Source: Syntrophus aciditrophicus SB
Lineage (GTDB): Bacteria; Desulfobacterota; Syntrophia; Syntrophales; Syntrophaceae
Length of the DNA stretch: 64,000 nucleotides
NCBI RefSeq assembly: GCF_000013405.1
Contig: NC_007759.1
Span: 2,109,001 to 2,173,000 of the forward strand
Direction: 5' to 3'
How positions within the stretch are numbered: the first letter of the stretch is position 1; each line of letters begins with the position of its first letter. The notes under the pieces were generated by a model. The model had not been told where the DNA came from and did not search any database. It saw nothing but the letters and a program-made list of their open reading frames with translations. Of the stretch, positions 34,393 to 44,135 are shown piece by piece. The translations under genes were made by a program, and so were the position numbers.

Positions 34393-35473
34393 GGCCTGTT
34401 CCCTGCTTGTGATCAACGTCGGTTCGACATCGACAAAAGCGGCCTGGTTTCAGGGAAGAGAACCGGCGGCCCTGGAAACGATCCGTTATCAAAGCGAAGA
34501 TCTGGCCCCCTATGCCTCTCTGCGCGAGCAGTTGCCTCTTCGGGAAAAGGGGCTCCTCGATTTTCTGAAAAAGAATTCACTCGATCCGGAAGCGGTCGAT
34601 CTGTTCATAAGCCGCGGCGGTCTGGGCAATCCGGCGCCGGCAGGCGTTTACCGGATTGACGAGGTCATGTGCGAGGACCTGCTGGAAGGAAGATACGGGA
34701 AACATCCTTCGGCTCTTGGGCCGGCGATGGCTCTGAACCTCTCGAAACGATACGGAAAACCGGCCATTGTCGTCGATCCGCCGAGTACCGATGAATTTCA
34801 TCCTCTGGCCAGGATTTCGGGCCTTCCGGAAATAGAGCGCAAGAGCGTTTTTCACGCCCTGAACCAGAAGGCCGCCGCACGGCGCCTCGCTTCGGACCTC
34901 GATAAAAGATATGAAGCGCTGAACCTCATTGTTGCCCACCTGGGCGGCGGCATCACCATCGGCGCCCATCGCAACGGCAAAGTGATCGATTGCACCCATG
35001 GCCTGGGAGAGGGTCCCCTGACGCCGGAGCGAGCCGGCGCCCTGCCGACGATGGATCTGATCGACCTGGTTTTTTCTGGAAATAAGGACAGGAAAACGAT
35101 TTCGGATGCACTTGTGGGAAAAGGGGGGCTCTGCGCCTATCTGGGAACGACCGACGCAACCGAAGTCCTGGGCAAGATCCTGGCGGGAGATGAAAGGGCG
35201 AAGTTGATTTTTGAAGCCATGGCTTATCAGATCGCCAAGGAGATCGGCGCCATGGCCACCGTTCTGGAAGGGCGAATCGATGGAATCGTCCTGACGGGCG
35301 GGCTGGCCAATGTGGAGATGCTGACGGACTGGATCCGGGGGCGGGTTCAATTCATCGCCCCCGTCTTCGTCTATCCCGGCGAGGACGAAATGGCAGCCCT
35401 TGCCGAAGGCGGCCTGAGGGTGCTGCTGAAGGAAGAAGACGTGAAGAAGTATCAGCGGGAGAGCGGATCGTAA
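34385..35473 (+). CDS. buk: Butyrate kinase
   Basis: The 362-residue ASKHA-fold kinase transfers phosphate between acyl-phosphate and ADP. It has the N-terminal phosphate loop VINVGSTSTKAAWF, the Asn/Arg region ISRGG, HLGGGITIGAHRNGKVID in the middle, and GIVLTGGLAN with PGEDEMAALAEG at the C-terminus, which are all butyrate-kinase signatures. The AAAGGAGGAAACC ribosome site lies in the end of ptb. Last gene of the operon. Confidence 0.9.
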   Translation: MNKACSLLVINVGSTSTKAAWFQGREPAALETIRYQSEDLAPYASLREQLPLREKGLLDFLKKNSLDPEAVDLFISRGGLGNPAPAGVYRIDEVMCEDLLEGRYGKHPSALGPAMALNLSKRYGKPAIVVDPPSTDEFHPLARISGLPEIERKSVFHALNQKAAARRLASDLDKRYEALNLIVAHLGGGITIGAHRNGKVIDCTHGLGEGPLTPERAGALPTMDLIDLVFSGNKDRKTISDALVGKGGLCAYLGTTDATEVLGKILAGDERAKLIFEAMAYQIAKEIGAMATVLEGRIDGIVLTGGLANVEMLTDWIRGRVQFIAPVFVYPGEDEMAALAEGGLRVLLKEEDVKKYQRESGS

Positions 35474-35715
35474 GGGTCATAAGGTTTCTGAAGAACAGGC
35501 TAAGACGGACGATTGCTGGTTTTTTCCCAAGTCGGGAAGGGTTTTCGATCCGACTCGTAGTCCGCAGTCGCCGAGATTCGAAGGAATAGTAATGAGCAGT
35601 CATTATCCGGCGGAATCCGAGAGACGGCAGAATGATGGTTCTTATTATCCGTGGCGCAAGACAAAAATCAAATGCGTTGAATGCAGGCATAACTGTATTG
35701 CGGTGGAGGAGAAAG

Positions 35716-36429
35716 ATGAAGGCGCTCATCTTAAACGGAAGTGCAAGAGGTCAAAAGGGCGTTACGGGAACGCTCGTAGAAGCAATCACCAGGGGGTTAA
35801 TGGAAGCAAAAGCAGGAGTTCAAACCTTTGAAATTCAAAGTCTGACGATATCGCCCTGCAGGGCATGCCTGACGTGCATGCATAAGACTCCCGGAGAGTG
35901 TTCCATCGAGGATGATATGGGGCTGATTTACGAAGCCTGCAAGACCTCCGACCTGCTGATTCTGGCGACGCCCCTGTATGTGGACACGATGACAGCCCAG
36001 TTGAAAACGGTCATGGACCGCTCGATCGCCTGCATGCAGCCTTTCCTGGTGAAGGATGTCGCCGGCAGGATACGTCATCCCTTTACCTGGCGCATGCCGT
36101 CAAGTTTTCTGCTGCTGTCGACTTCCGGCTTTCCGGAGCAGGAAAATTTCCTCCCCCTCATTGCCACCTTCCGGGCGCAGGCGGCCAATTTCAGTTCCCA
36201 AGCCATCGGAGAAATCTGCATCTCCGGATCAATTGCACTGCAAATGGAACCGGAACTGCTGAAACGACATCTGACGCTGCTTGAAGAAGCGGGAAGGCAT
36301 CTGGGTGCAACGGGAAACATCCCCGAAGATATTCTGCAAAACCTCAATACCCCTCCGGTCGGCGTTGATCGGTATCTGCAGGCAACAGCAAAATATGAAC
36401 AGTGGTGCCGGTCGAAACTGAACATATAG
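35716..36429 (+). CDS. NADPH-dependent FMN reductase / flavodoxin-like protein
   Basis: The ~237-residue flavodoxin-fold protein starts MKALILNGSARGQKGVTGTL, with the FMN-phosphate loop NGSARG. ISPCRACLTCMHKTPGECSI resembles the iron-sulfur flavoprotein and FMN-reductase family Cys pattern, and LLILATPLYVDTMTAQLKTV is the conserved second flavin loop. GGAGGAGAAAG precedes the ATG at 35716, which rules out the longer frame. It may supply reduced flavin or act as a redox carrier. It is 240 bp after buk and may be separately transcribed. Confidence 0.8.
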   Translation: MKALILNGSARGQKGVTGTLVEAITRGLMEAKAGVQTFEIQSLTISPCRACLTCMHKTPGECSIEDDMGLIYEACKTSDLLILATPLYVDTMTAQLKTVMDRSIACMQPFLVKDVAGRIRHPFTWRMPSSFLLLSTSGFPEQENFLPLIATFRAQAANFSSQAIGEICISGSIALQMEPELLKRHLTLLEEAGRHLGATGNIPEDILQNLNTPPVGVDRYLQATAKYEQWCRSKLNI

Positions 36430-37253
36430 TAAAATAGAGCACAAAATTGCCGAGTTCTCATAAACAAAGCTGGACACTCAGGAAGGGGGCAGAGGTGCAA
36501 ATAATGTTATAGGAAAGAGAATGAAAAGAAGAGTTGCACTCCTGAAAATCGATCTGACCGGCCAGGCCACTTCGTACTCCATTGGCCGGGGGCTTTACAG
36601 CGGCATTGGCAATTTTCAGGATTTCATGCGCGGTGCTTATGGAAAACGAGCCAATACTGAAAACCTTTGCCAAAGGGGGCTTTAAACTGAACTGACATGG
36701 ATAGATGTCGCATTCTGGTATGCCACTTTTTCCTTGGGTATTCCACTTTCCATGATCCGGATAGGGACACGTCTGGAAGCGGACCTTTTTGAGGAAGCGA
36801 CCGGCCAACTTGTTTGGAGTTGTAATATTTTTGTCGGAGGGTCGCCGTTTGCTTCGACAATGAAATTCACACCTTTGTCAGAGCGGCTTTTTGACCTTAT
36901 TGAACCAGCCATCCCAGCAGTTTTAACAGAACCAGTCGAAATAATTAAATAGATGTTCGCAAATCAAAAGTACGATGATCTGCGTTAATAGCACGGAAAC
37001 ATAAATTGGGAACCGCTTCTTATTCAGGGCATTATAGAGCGTCTTAATCATTTACGCTGTTCAGTTTTTCCGACCGGTTTTCACACATACGGGCCCAAAA
37101 TCCTACTTACGCTGAACCAAGACAGTGCCCGGCTGACCGGTCATCTTAGTTTACGAACTCTTGACTTCCGCTCTTAATCGACCTCGACCGCGAACCGACC
37201 CTTTAATTTCCGGATATCCGCTAATTATCAATCTTTTAACATGATGGTATATA
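36430..37253. other. Gap with possible gene debris
   Basis: Two short frames here look weakly coding. One (36521-36685, 54 residues, begins MKRRVALLKIDLTGQATSYS) has an AGGAAAGAG ribosome site. The other is open from 36692 to 36952 and contains MIRIGTRLEADLFEEATGQL. They may be parts of one broken gene. The last 300 bp hold nothing I recognise. Confidence 0.35.
36521..36685 (+). CDS. 54-residue hypothetical protein or fragment
   Basis: It starts MKRRVALLKIDLTGQATSYS, has an AGGAAAGAGA site directly before the ATG, and ends with a basic tail. The next frame (36692-36952) continues with plausible protein sequence, so this might be the front part of a broken gene. Function unknown. Confidence 0.35.
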   Translation: MKRRVALLKIDLTGQATSYSIGRGLYSGIGNFQDFMRGAYGKRANTENLCQRGL

Positions 37254-39201
37254 TCATTCCGAGATAATCCATTTCGCCATACACGGGAACCATAAAGAAA
37301 AAGCTTTTCCCCCCTCCATCAAAGGTGCGTCAAAGGATCTTTCTTTTTTATCCGAAAGCGCTTGGAGCATAGGTTCTGATGAAGGTGTCTTCAAGGTCTT
37401 CATATCAAAATTGATCAGGCTGCTTTCCTCGGGATATCCATAACGGTTCGTACCTTGGCTGTCCAGCCACTGGATGGAATAAAGTCCTTCATGCTCCGAA
37501 TAAAAGTCTTTAAATATATTTTTAATCTTTTCACTGTCTTTTCCGGAAAGGGCCTTCTTCATTTCTGTATTATTCGCCAGAGTTCTGAGCGCATCGACGT
37601 AAGAAGCATTTCCGGTTTTCACAACGTCTTTACGGGAAGAAAGCTCGTTGCCCGCCCTGACGTGCATAATCACAAGGCGCCATTCAGTACCGTGGAGACC
37701 GATGGCGGTCCAATGAGCATCCTTCTTGACCACTTTTTCCGTTCCCTCCCTCCTGAACTCATAGCTGCCGGTACCGGTTTTTTCTCGCGAGATTATTGTT
37801 CCTAATGCAGTTAACTGGGGAAATGGTTTATATATCGGATCGTCGAACAGCATCCGGCCAATCTCTTCCTTATCCGCATCGTAGAGAATCCTCCCATCCG
37901 TCTGCATCACAAACGCTTCCACAGGCATTCCCTGCAAAACAGGCGGAATGATATGTGAAAAAAGGGATTCCGGCCTGAAAAGGAGGCTTACCGATCCTGA
38001 AAGTTCGCCCCGGGATGACAATACGGGATGCTCCAAGTCAACGGCATCAATGCCTTCAACGGTTTTGATCACATTGCTCATGACCGGTTTTTTCGATTCT
38101 TTGAGACAGATGACCTGTTCCTGTGCGCTTATATTGCTGCCCGCGAATACCGCATACTTTTCAGGTTCAACCAGCACCATTATCCCGTTACGATCCACGA
38201 CCGAACAGTCCACCGCATAGGGATAAGACCTGCAGAGGTCTCCGAGCATTTTTCCCGTCCCGGCCGTTTTCAGATCTTTTTCAGAAAGGTTTTTTGCCAG
38301 TTGGGCAACATCCTGGTCCATTATATTTAGCTCTGCAGTGATCTTTTTTTCAAGTTCGGATAAAATCGGCGGAAGTTCTACGTCTTGTTGGTCCGATCTT
38401 CCGGTAACGATGCCGATGGCATAGACCCAACCGGTCAGCGGTAATTTTTTATAGATCACCGACCGCTCGCCATAAAAATCATAGGTAACCGTTCCCTCAG
38501 GATTGGCAAGCATTTCTCCGACAGTTTTCGTCAGGCTTTTGCTGCCCATGTCGGATGGATAAGAGAGGAGAAAGGCCGATACCCTGTGCAGGGAAGTCCG
38601 GCCTTGATGATCGAGGGCGTAAAAGAACATGTTCTTAGGCAGCCCCATTTTTTCATCGATCATTCTGCTTATGTCTTCGACCGAAAGAGATGTCCCAAGG
38701 GCGCCGATCACTTTTCCGTTCTTCTGAATCGGGACCGCAACAATGACGGTCCGTTTTCCAGTGGATTTGCTTATGACGAGATCTCCGGAGATGTCTTCAC
38801 CTGCCATGAGCCTCGGGAAATAATCACGCTCCCGGAGGTTGAGATCGGTCAAGCCCTTTTCCAGCGTATAGTATGTGCCGTCCGGCCGCACAAACCATAC
38901 AGCGGCGGCCTTTATGCCGCTTTTGCTGAATTCGGTCAGCAAACCGCTCATATTTTCCCATTTTCCACTCCGGGGCCTCTTCGGTAACCGATATGATTTT
39001 AAGGCCACGCAGAACGCTTTCGACATGCCCCTCTCCAAGCGCGGCAAAGGAATTAAGAAAAAGACGCGTACTGGCCATCTTTGTCCCGCCCCGGTCCTGA
39101 ACAGCGGAAGACTCTTCGGCCGCCATCGCGGGCAGGGAAAACACCGACAATAATGCAGACAATAATAAAATCATTTTTTTTGCTTTCTTGAGTGTTTTCA
39201 T
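37254..39201 (-). pseudogene. Frameshifted Cache-domain sensor protein
   Basis: The N-terminus (MKTLKKAKKMILLLSALLSV, signal peptide ending AMA) is in one frame and the remainder in another. The switch lies near 38955-38975, at GGAGTGGAAAATGGGAAAAT, after ...ISVTEEA. Joined, the product would be about 645 residues: signal peptide, then a dCache-type domain (AAAVWFVRPDGTYY...RDYFPRLMAG...AVPIQKNGKVIGALGTSLS), then a second Cache-like half (RNGIMVLVEPEKYAVF...). There is no HAMP or signalling domain at the end. A one-base change in an A-run could be real decay or sequencing error. Confidence 0.7.
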
Positions 39202-39568
39202 GGCGCAACTGCCTCGTTGTTTAATAAAGTTTGCCATGGTATTGCCTTTTGACAGTCGGATCATAAGGGCCATCCTTCAACTCTGGCTTACATTTGTTGA
39301 TTCTCTTAATTAATTATAATTACAAGATGATAAAGTTTAAAGCAATCGTGATTGTTATGATTTAATGCTGTAAAAATAATACAAAAATAAAATAAACATG
39401 TGCATTAACTCGGCAAGGGTCGGGATTAGCCCATATTTCTCAGAAAAACTTGAATTACTGCTTGAAAGAGTGGATCTATATCAAAATAACTGGATGCTCA
39501 ACTACAGGAAGAATTCCATTATTAGAATCAAAAACCCTCCCTTATATATTTCCCAAAGATATATTCCT
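39202..39568. other. Intergenic, nothing recognised
   Basis: AT-rich stretch between the frameshifted Cache gene and the DUF6159-like membrane gene. A plus-strand frame (39398-39793) runs on into the antisense of that gene and is not convincing. No promoter or hairpin stands out. Confidence 0.35.
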
Positions 39569-40405
39569 TTAAATTTTTCGAATAAGGGCTTTGCGCAACT
39601 GTTCCTGGTGAAATCCTTCCGGAACATTGCCAAAACGGGCAAACTGATAAAGAGCAGCCTGGAAGATTCCCTGGAGGGCGGATTGAAAGACGGAAAGCAC
39701 CACGAGATAAACTACAGCGACGCCAATCAGTGTGAGAGCCAGAGGCCCATTCCCCGAGTAGATCCCTGCCGCCAAAATAAAAAAAGCAGGTAAAGTCATC
39801 ACGGTAAAAACCAGGCCGAAGCTGAAAGTTCCGATGAGCCCCTCTCCCCACGTTTTTTTCAAAAGCTTAACCGAGTCCCCGAAGGCAAAATAGGGGTCTT
39901 TGTTTTCATTAACCAGAATCGGAATAACCAGGTAACTTGCCGCACTCCATGCCATGCCCAGAAATCCGGTAAGAACTCTGCCGACGAAGTTTGACCGTCC
40001 CTGGATCATTCTGAGAATCACTCCCACAGTCGCCGAGATGAGAGCCCATATAATAATTTTGAAAATTCGGGTGAGGGCTATGCTGATCCCATCAACCAAG
40101 GTCGGATCACCACCGTTCATCCTGACCGTTGCGCATGCGACAATAGCAGAGTTAAAAAAAATGATGATAAGGTAGCTCAGGAAATAATAGACAAACGACA
40201 TAATCAAGAAAGAATCTCTGTCTTCCTGCATGGCACGTTGCGTCCACGTGGGATCATGAGCAAAGAAAACAGGAATAAAAAAGGAAGCGGCGAGCATCAT
40301 CATGGCAATGCCGGAGACAACGGGGATAATCAGGATTTCCTTATCTTTTTTAAGTAATTCCCACGATGACCCCATTATTGCAAGTGAGGTTTCAAATCTA
40401 CCCAT
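39569..40405 (-). CDS. DUF6159-like integral membrane protein
   Basis: The 278-residue protein begins MGRFETSLAIMGSSWELLKK and has six hydrophobic segments in three pairs (around residues 25-48, 68-92, 108-130, 140-165, 190-215, 218-245). The N-terminal W-x-x-L-K-K-D-K-E and the WSAASYLVIPILVNEN segment match DUF6159-family proteins. Function of the family is unknown. It is a single gene. Confidence 0.7.
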   Translation of the reverse strand: MGRFETSLAIMGSSWELLKKDKEILIIPVVSGIAMMMLAASFFIPVFFAHDPTWTQRAMQEDRDSFLIMSFVYYFLSYLIIIFFNSAIVACATVRMNGGDPTLVDGISIALTRIFKIIIWALISATVGVILRMIQGRSNFVGRVLTGFLGMAWSAASYLVIPILVNENKDPYFAFGDSVKLLKKTWGEGLIGTFSFGLVFTVMTLPAFFILAAGIYSGNGPLALTLIGVAVVYLVVLSVFQSALQGIFQAALYQFARFGNVPEGFHQEQLRKALIRKI

Positions 40406-40615
40406 GGCACCCCGCTGTATGACAATAAATGACTTTTATTTCGATAATTAATTGAGAAAAATACTCTTTAAGGGATGTAATGTCATATGTCAATCGTCAG
40501 ATAACCACTGAATTGTTGCAAAGAAAAAAAACAAACATTGAATTGATTATTAATCATTACCATTCGAAATGTTGCAAGAACTGGAAAATTAGAAAAGTTA
40601 CATTACAGTCAACTA

Positions 40616-41299
40616 TCAAGAATTCATCTGTGGGCAAAAATTTGTCCGCCCTGTAAGCATGGCATAGATGACACGGATCAATTGATGTGCAGTTGCCAAT
40701 ACCGTCATTTTATAGGGCAATCCCTGCACCCATAGTTTAAGATAATACGTCTTGAAAACATCGTTGTAATAAATCACGGTTGTTGTCATCATCCATATGG
40801 TTCTCCTCAGATGACCATTTCCACGTTTCGTAATCCTGCCGTTACCTTCAATGTTTACCTGATTGGTAAACAGCCGGATCCAATCCTGCCATGGCAATGA
40901 TTTTCCCGGAACGTTCATACTTATGAACATCGTCACCCATCTCAATGAGAAAATTTACAACGGTTTTGCTCCCGATGCCTTTTATGGAAGTTAGAATGTT
41001 GATAACGTTTTCCATCTGCATCCGGATCATCTCAATCAGTATGCCGGTTATCTCCTCCAGTGCCCTTTCAAGGTGAAGGAGCAGAGACACATTTTGTTTG
41101 AGAATGATTTCCTTAGCTGAACTTTTGGTATCGATTGATGAACGTGCGGCCTTGATCAGCTCTGCGGCAAACTCCTCTCTTTTTATGCCTATAGGAATTT
41201 GCGATCAGCATCTCAGATAATTGGCCAAGGTCTGCATCTTTAAGGGCAATGGCAGAAGGATATTTCTGTACAAGCTTCAGCATGGACTTCGTAAAGACA
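40616..41299 (-). pseudogene. IS110-family transposase remnant
   Basis: Two frames carry parts of an IS110-type transposase. One has NVINILTSIKGIGSKTVVNF and KYERSGKIIAMAGLDPAVYQ, the Transposase_20 signature. The next has GRITKRGNGHLRRTIW, the conserved C-terminal segment. Upstream, near 41180-41280, a third frame gives MLKLVQKYPSAIALKDADLG. The N-terminal DEDD half is lost. It is broken by at least two frameshifts. Confidence 0.75.
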
Positions 41300-41354
41300 G
41301 AAGGCAGCAGACCGATTATTTCTCTTCACTTGGATTTCTCTATATACATCCTGT

Positions 41355-41942
41355 TTAAAAGGACTGCGGCTTGCAGATCAATTCCCTGACCTTGAGATCA
41401 AAAAACTGGAAACTGTTGGCAGGTCTGATGACCAGAGCGGTATCAGCCCCGCTGCCTGTACCGCCCACGGAGATGATGTCTTCATCCGTGCGGACAAGCC
41501 CTGCGTCCGCAGCCATCAAGGCCAGTTCAATAGCGACTTTCGTTCCTTGCCCAAAGACTCGCAGGGTGAAGGCCATGATTTCATCAATCTGGTAAGTGCC
41601 AAATTTATTTCTTATGGCACGCCCCAAGCCTCCAAAAGCATGTTGGGCTGTTAAGACAGGCACGCCAAGGGTTTCCAGTTCCTTGCGTTTCTGATCGGTC
41701 ATCTCCTGAAAATCAGGTTTAGCAAAACCAGTTACGTGTGAAACAGCAATCAGTTGGATGGATGTTTTCAATATCTTTTTTGCTTTCAATGCCGTTTCAC
41801 CACTGCAGGTAGCCACGAGGACTTTCCCTATAGACAATTCTTCCGCACGGCTGGCAACAGCTTCAAGCACTGCTTCGGTATTTTCATTACCAGAACGGGA
41901 AAAAAGACGGCAGGAAACATCATGATAAGAAAATTCGTCCAT
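41355..41942 (-). CDS. Pyruvate-kinase C-terminal-domain-like protein
   Basis: The 195-residue protein matches the stand-alone form of the pyruvate kinase C-terminal (alpha/beta) domain: ENTEAVLEAVASRAEELSIG, VLVATCSGETALKAKKIL, LIAVSHVTGFA and ISVGGTGSGADTALVIRPA. It is soluble and has no catalytic barrel. Stand-alone copies are found in anaerobes and archaea, with an unproven role, perhaps binding a phosphorylated ligand. No ribosome site is obvious. Confidence 0.75.
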   Translation of the reverse strand: MDEFSYHDVSCRLFSRSGNENTEAVLEAVASRAEELSIGKVLVATCSGETALKAKKILKTSIQLIAVSHVTGFAKPDFQEMTDQKRKELETLGVPVLTAQHAFGGLGRAIRNKFGTYQIDEIMAFTLRVFGQGTKVAIELALMAADAGLVRTDEDIISVGGTGSGADTALVIRPANSFQFFDLKVRELICKPQSF

Positions 41943-42266
41943 GCAGATAAATTATCCTTTCGTTAGAGACTGATACTTTTTGAAAAACGGTTTTCCATTT
42001 ACTGTGCTGCATATTCACTCTTAATCCTGATCTAAAAGTCGCATGAATCTGCGGGACTTTATGTGACCTTTCTTGACTTGACAGACACCAGACACCGTCA
42101 ACGCAAGTTATCATTTTATCTACAAGTCCTTAGATTTCAATATGTAATTGAAGTGAGGATTACATATTGTAACCAATATTGCACAAGAGGCGACGCAAGC
42201 ACACATCACATGGACTTCAATAAGCCGAGAACGAAGCCGAGAAAGATATCGATTGATGCAAATGGA
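41943..42266. other. Intergenic, nothing recognised
   Basis: The 324-bp gap between two minus-strand genes holds no coding frame I trust. It must contain the promoter of the pyruvate-kinase-like gene, but none is clear. Confidence 0.3.
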
Positions 42267-43985
42267 TTATACATCTATTAATTTATTACAAATATGCAGG
42301 GTCTTGCGCAACAGATTTCTGTCTTGCCATATCTGCTCGCCCAGTAAACGATGCTCAACCAGAATCTGTTCGAGCATATGCGGCTCAGTATTGGGATTGA
42401 TCGTAATGGCTCTGAGCACTACGATCTTACGAGGGCTATAACGTGTCGATTCCAGACGTGTGCGTGACACAAAGGAGGTGTCGCGCACACGGATCTTCTT
42501 GTGTAGTTCGACATTGATCTCATTGACTACGTTGTTGATCTGCGTAATCTTTTCCGCATTGGCTCGGGGATCCAGCATGAGGCGATCAAGCATCTCCCGG
42601 AGTTCCTTGGGTACGAAACGATAGTTGATAATGAAAAGCTCAGGGGTGTTGAGCAGCTCGAACTGCGGATCATTTTTAATCAACGTGATAAAGATATCTT
42701 GCAAGCCGCAGGCATGCAGGAAGATCAGTTCATATCCCCGCCGTCCGATGATCTTCATGGCCGCCCAGGGCTTTAGGCAGGCGAACGGCCGGGGCCCTTC
42801 CAAAGTAAAGCGTCCCAGATCCACTGAGCCCTTGCGGATGATGTAGTTTGATGTGTGGTAGAGCTTAAGAGAATCATCGATATTCTTGAAGAGACAGATT
42901 CCCATGGCATTCGGTGAGAAGAGCAGCTTGTGCGCATCAAGACTCACGCTGTCGGCTTTGTCGATCCCGGTGAAAAGTTCGCGTCCGTTCTCCATGAGCA
43001 AAGCCCCACCGCCCCAGGCCGCATCGACATGATAGTGCGCGTTGAGCTCACGCGCCACACCGGCCATTGCATCCAGATTGTCGATATTGCCGGTTTCGGT
43101 CGTGCCGGCAATTCCCACCAAGGCGAGAAACCTTGACGGCTTGCCGACGCGTTTATCTTCCTTCCGTATTTTCTCTATAGTCTGCCAGAGTTTATCGATA
43201 TCGGCCTTGTTAGTATAGGGATGCACTGGCGAGAACACCACGCCCTTACTTCCGATTCCCAATATGCTGCCGATCTTACAGATAGAATAATGGCCGCGTC
43301 GTGAAACCAGCACGAGTGCCTGGCGATAGCCGTAATATTCCAGAGACCGCGGCAATCCTTCGTTTCGGATGCCTTCAAATCTTTTGCCGTCCGGTGGGAA
43401 GGCTTTTGCCACTGCTAAGGCCAGGGCTGTCATGTTGGCAACTGTTCCATCCGAGGTGATGTTGCCGAGCGCAAAGCGATGATTCTGGATGTTCTTTTTA
43501 TAGAACTGCGATGGGTTCTGGTAGACAAGGCGGTGCATCCAGCAGAGAAACTCCCGCTCCACAAAGGTGGATGCCTTGGCACTTTCGATCTTGACTTGGT
43601 TCTGGTTTAGGCTTACAGCGATCATCTCGAGCAGGATCATAAAGTATGGGATTGCGCTCGTCATGTGGCCAATATAATACGGGTTTGCAACCTTGACTGA
43701 ATGATTGATGATGTTGCCTTTAATCTCTTGAAGGACATCTCGGATCAACATCTGATTTTGGGGTATGTCTATATTGTTGAAGATCTTGGCGAGTTTCTTG
43801 AGGGGTATCTCTGAATGAATCCCACCTTTTTGCTGGAAGAAATCGTGAATCATGTCCAGCAGAAGGTCGCCGAACTCAATGAACCGGTCAGATGAATTCG
43901 GCATGATAAAGAGTTTGTGCATATATTCCAGGGTGGTCTCGATCTTTCTAGGAGGCGGTATATTGTCTGTTCTCAGTGAGTTCAT
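42267..43985 (-). CDS. PLP-dependent group II decarboxylase (aspartate/glutamate type)
   Basis: The 572-residue fold-type I enzyme has the decarboxylase signatures HVDAAWGGGALLMENGRELF (PLP-pyridine Asp) and SVSLDAHKLLFSPNAMG with the PLP-binding Lys. The N-terminal region IIKHSVKVANPYYIGHMTS-like is typical of glutamate/aspartate/tyrosine decarboxylases. Its length and N-terminus resemble the putative aspartate 1-decarboxylase PanP group, which would supply beta-alanine for CoA, but specificity cannot be fixed from sequence. AAAAGGGAGGAACAGG precedes the ATG. Single gene. Confidence 0.82.
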   Translation of the reverse strand: MNSLRTDNIPPPRKIETTLEYMHKLFIMPNSSDRFIEFGDLLLDMIHDFFQQKGGIHSEIPLKKLAKIFNNIDIPQNQMLIRDVLQEIKGNIINHSVKVANPYYIGHMTSAIPYFMILLEMIAVSLNQNQVKIESAKASTFVEREFLCWMHRLVYQNPSQFYKKNIQNHRFALGNITSDGTVANMTALALAVAKAFPPDGKRFEGIRNEGLPRSLEYYGYRQALVLVSRRGHYSICKIGSILGIGSKGVVFSPVHPYTNKADIDKLWQTIEKIRKEDKRVGKPSRFLALVGIAGTTETGNIDNLDAMAGVARELNAHYHVDAAWGGGALLMENGRELFTGIDKADSVSLDAHKLLFSPNAMGICLFKNIDDSLKLYHTSNYIIRKGSVDLGRFTLEGPRPFACLKPWAAMKIIGRRGYELIFLHACGLQDIFITLIKNDPQFELLNTPELFIINYRFVPKELREMLDRLMLDPRANAEKITQINNVVNEINVELHKKIRVRDTSFVSRTRLESTRYSPRKIVVLRAITINPNTEPHMLEQILVEHRLLGEQIWQDRNLLRKTLHICNKLIDV

Positions 43986-44135
43986 AAACCTGTTCCTCCC
44001 TTTTCTGTTCGGCTATTGTGACATTTACCATAATTGAGACCGATCATAGAAGGGAATTAAAACATTCTATGCTGACGAAACTGAAATTTTCATCGTTCTG
44101 ACCCTTGTTGCCGAGGAAATGAGATATAACCGAAA

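Noticed and set aside
36458-36860. Minus-strand frames in the gap after the FMN reductase
   Set aside because: Composition is poor and no ribosome sites are present; plus-strand frames there look more like coding debris.
38955-38975. Programmed ribosomal frameshift in the Cache gene
   Set aside because: No stimulatory structure or known slippery heptamer with proper phasing; simple decay or error is more likely.
39398-39793. 131-residue plus-strand frame
   Set aside because: It runs antisense through the DUF6159-like gene, which has clear transmembrane pattern.
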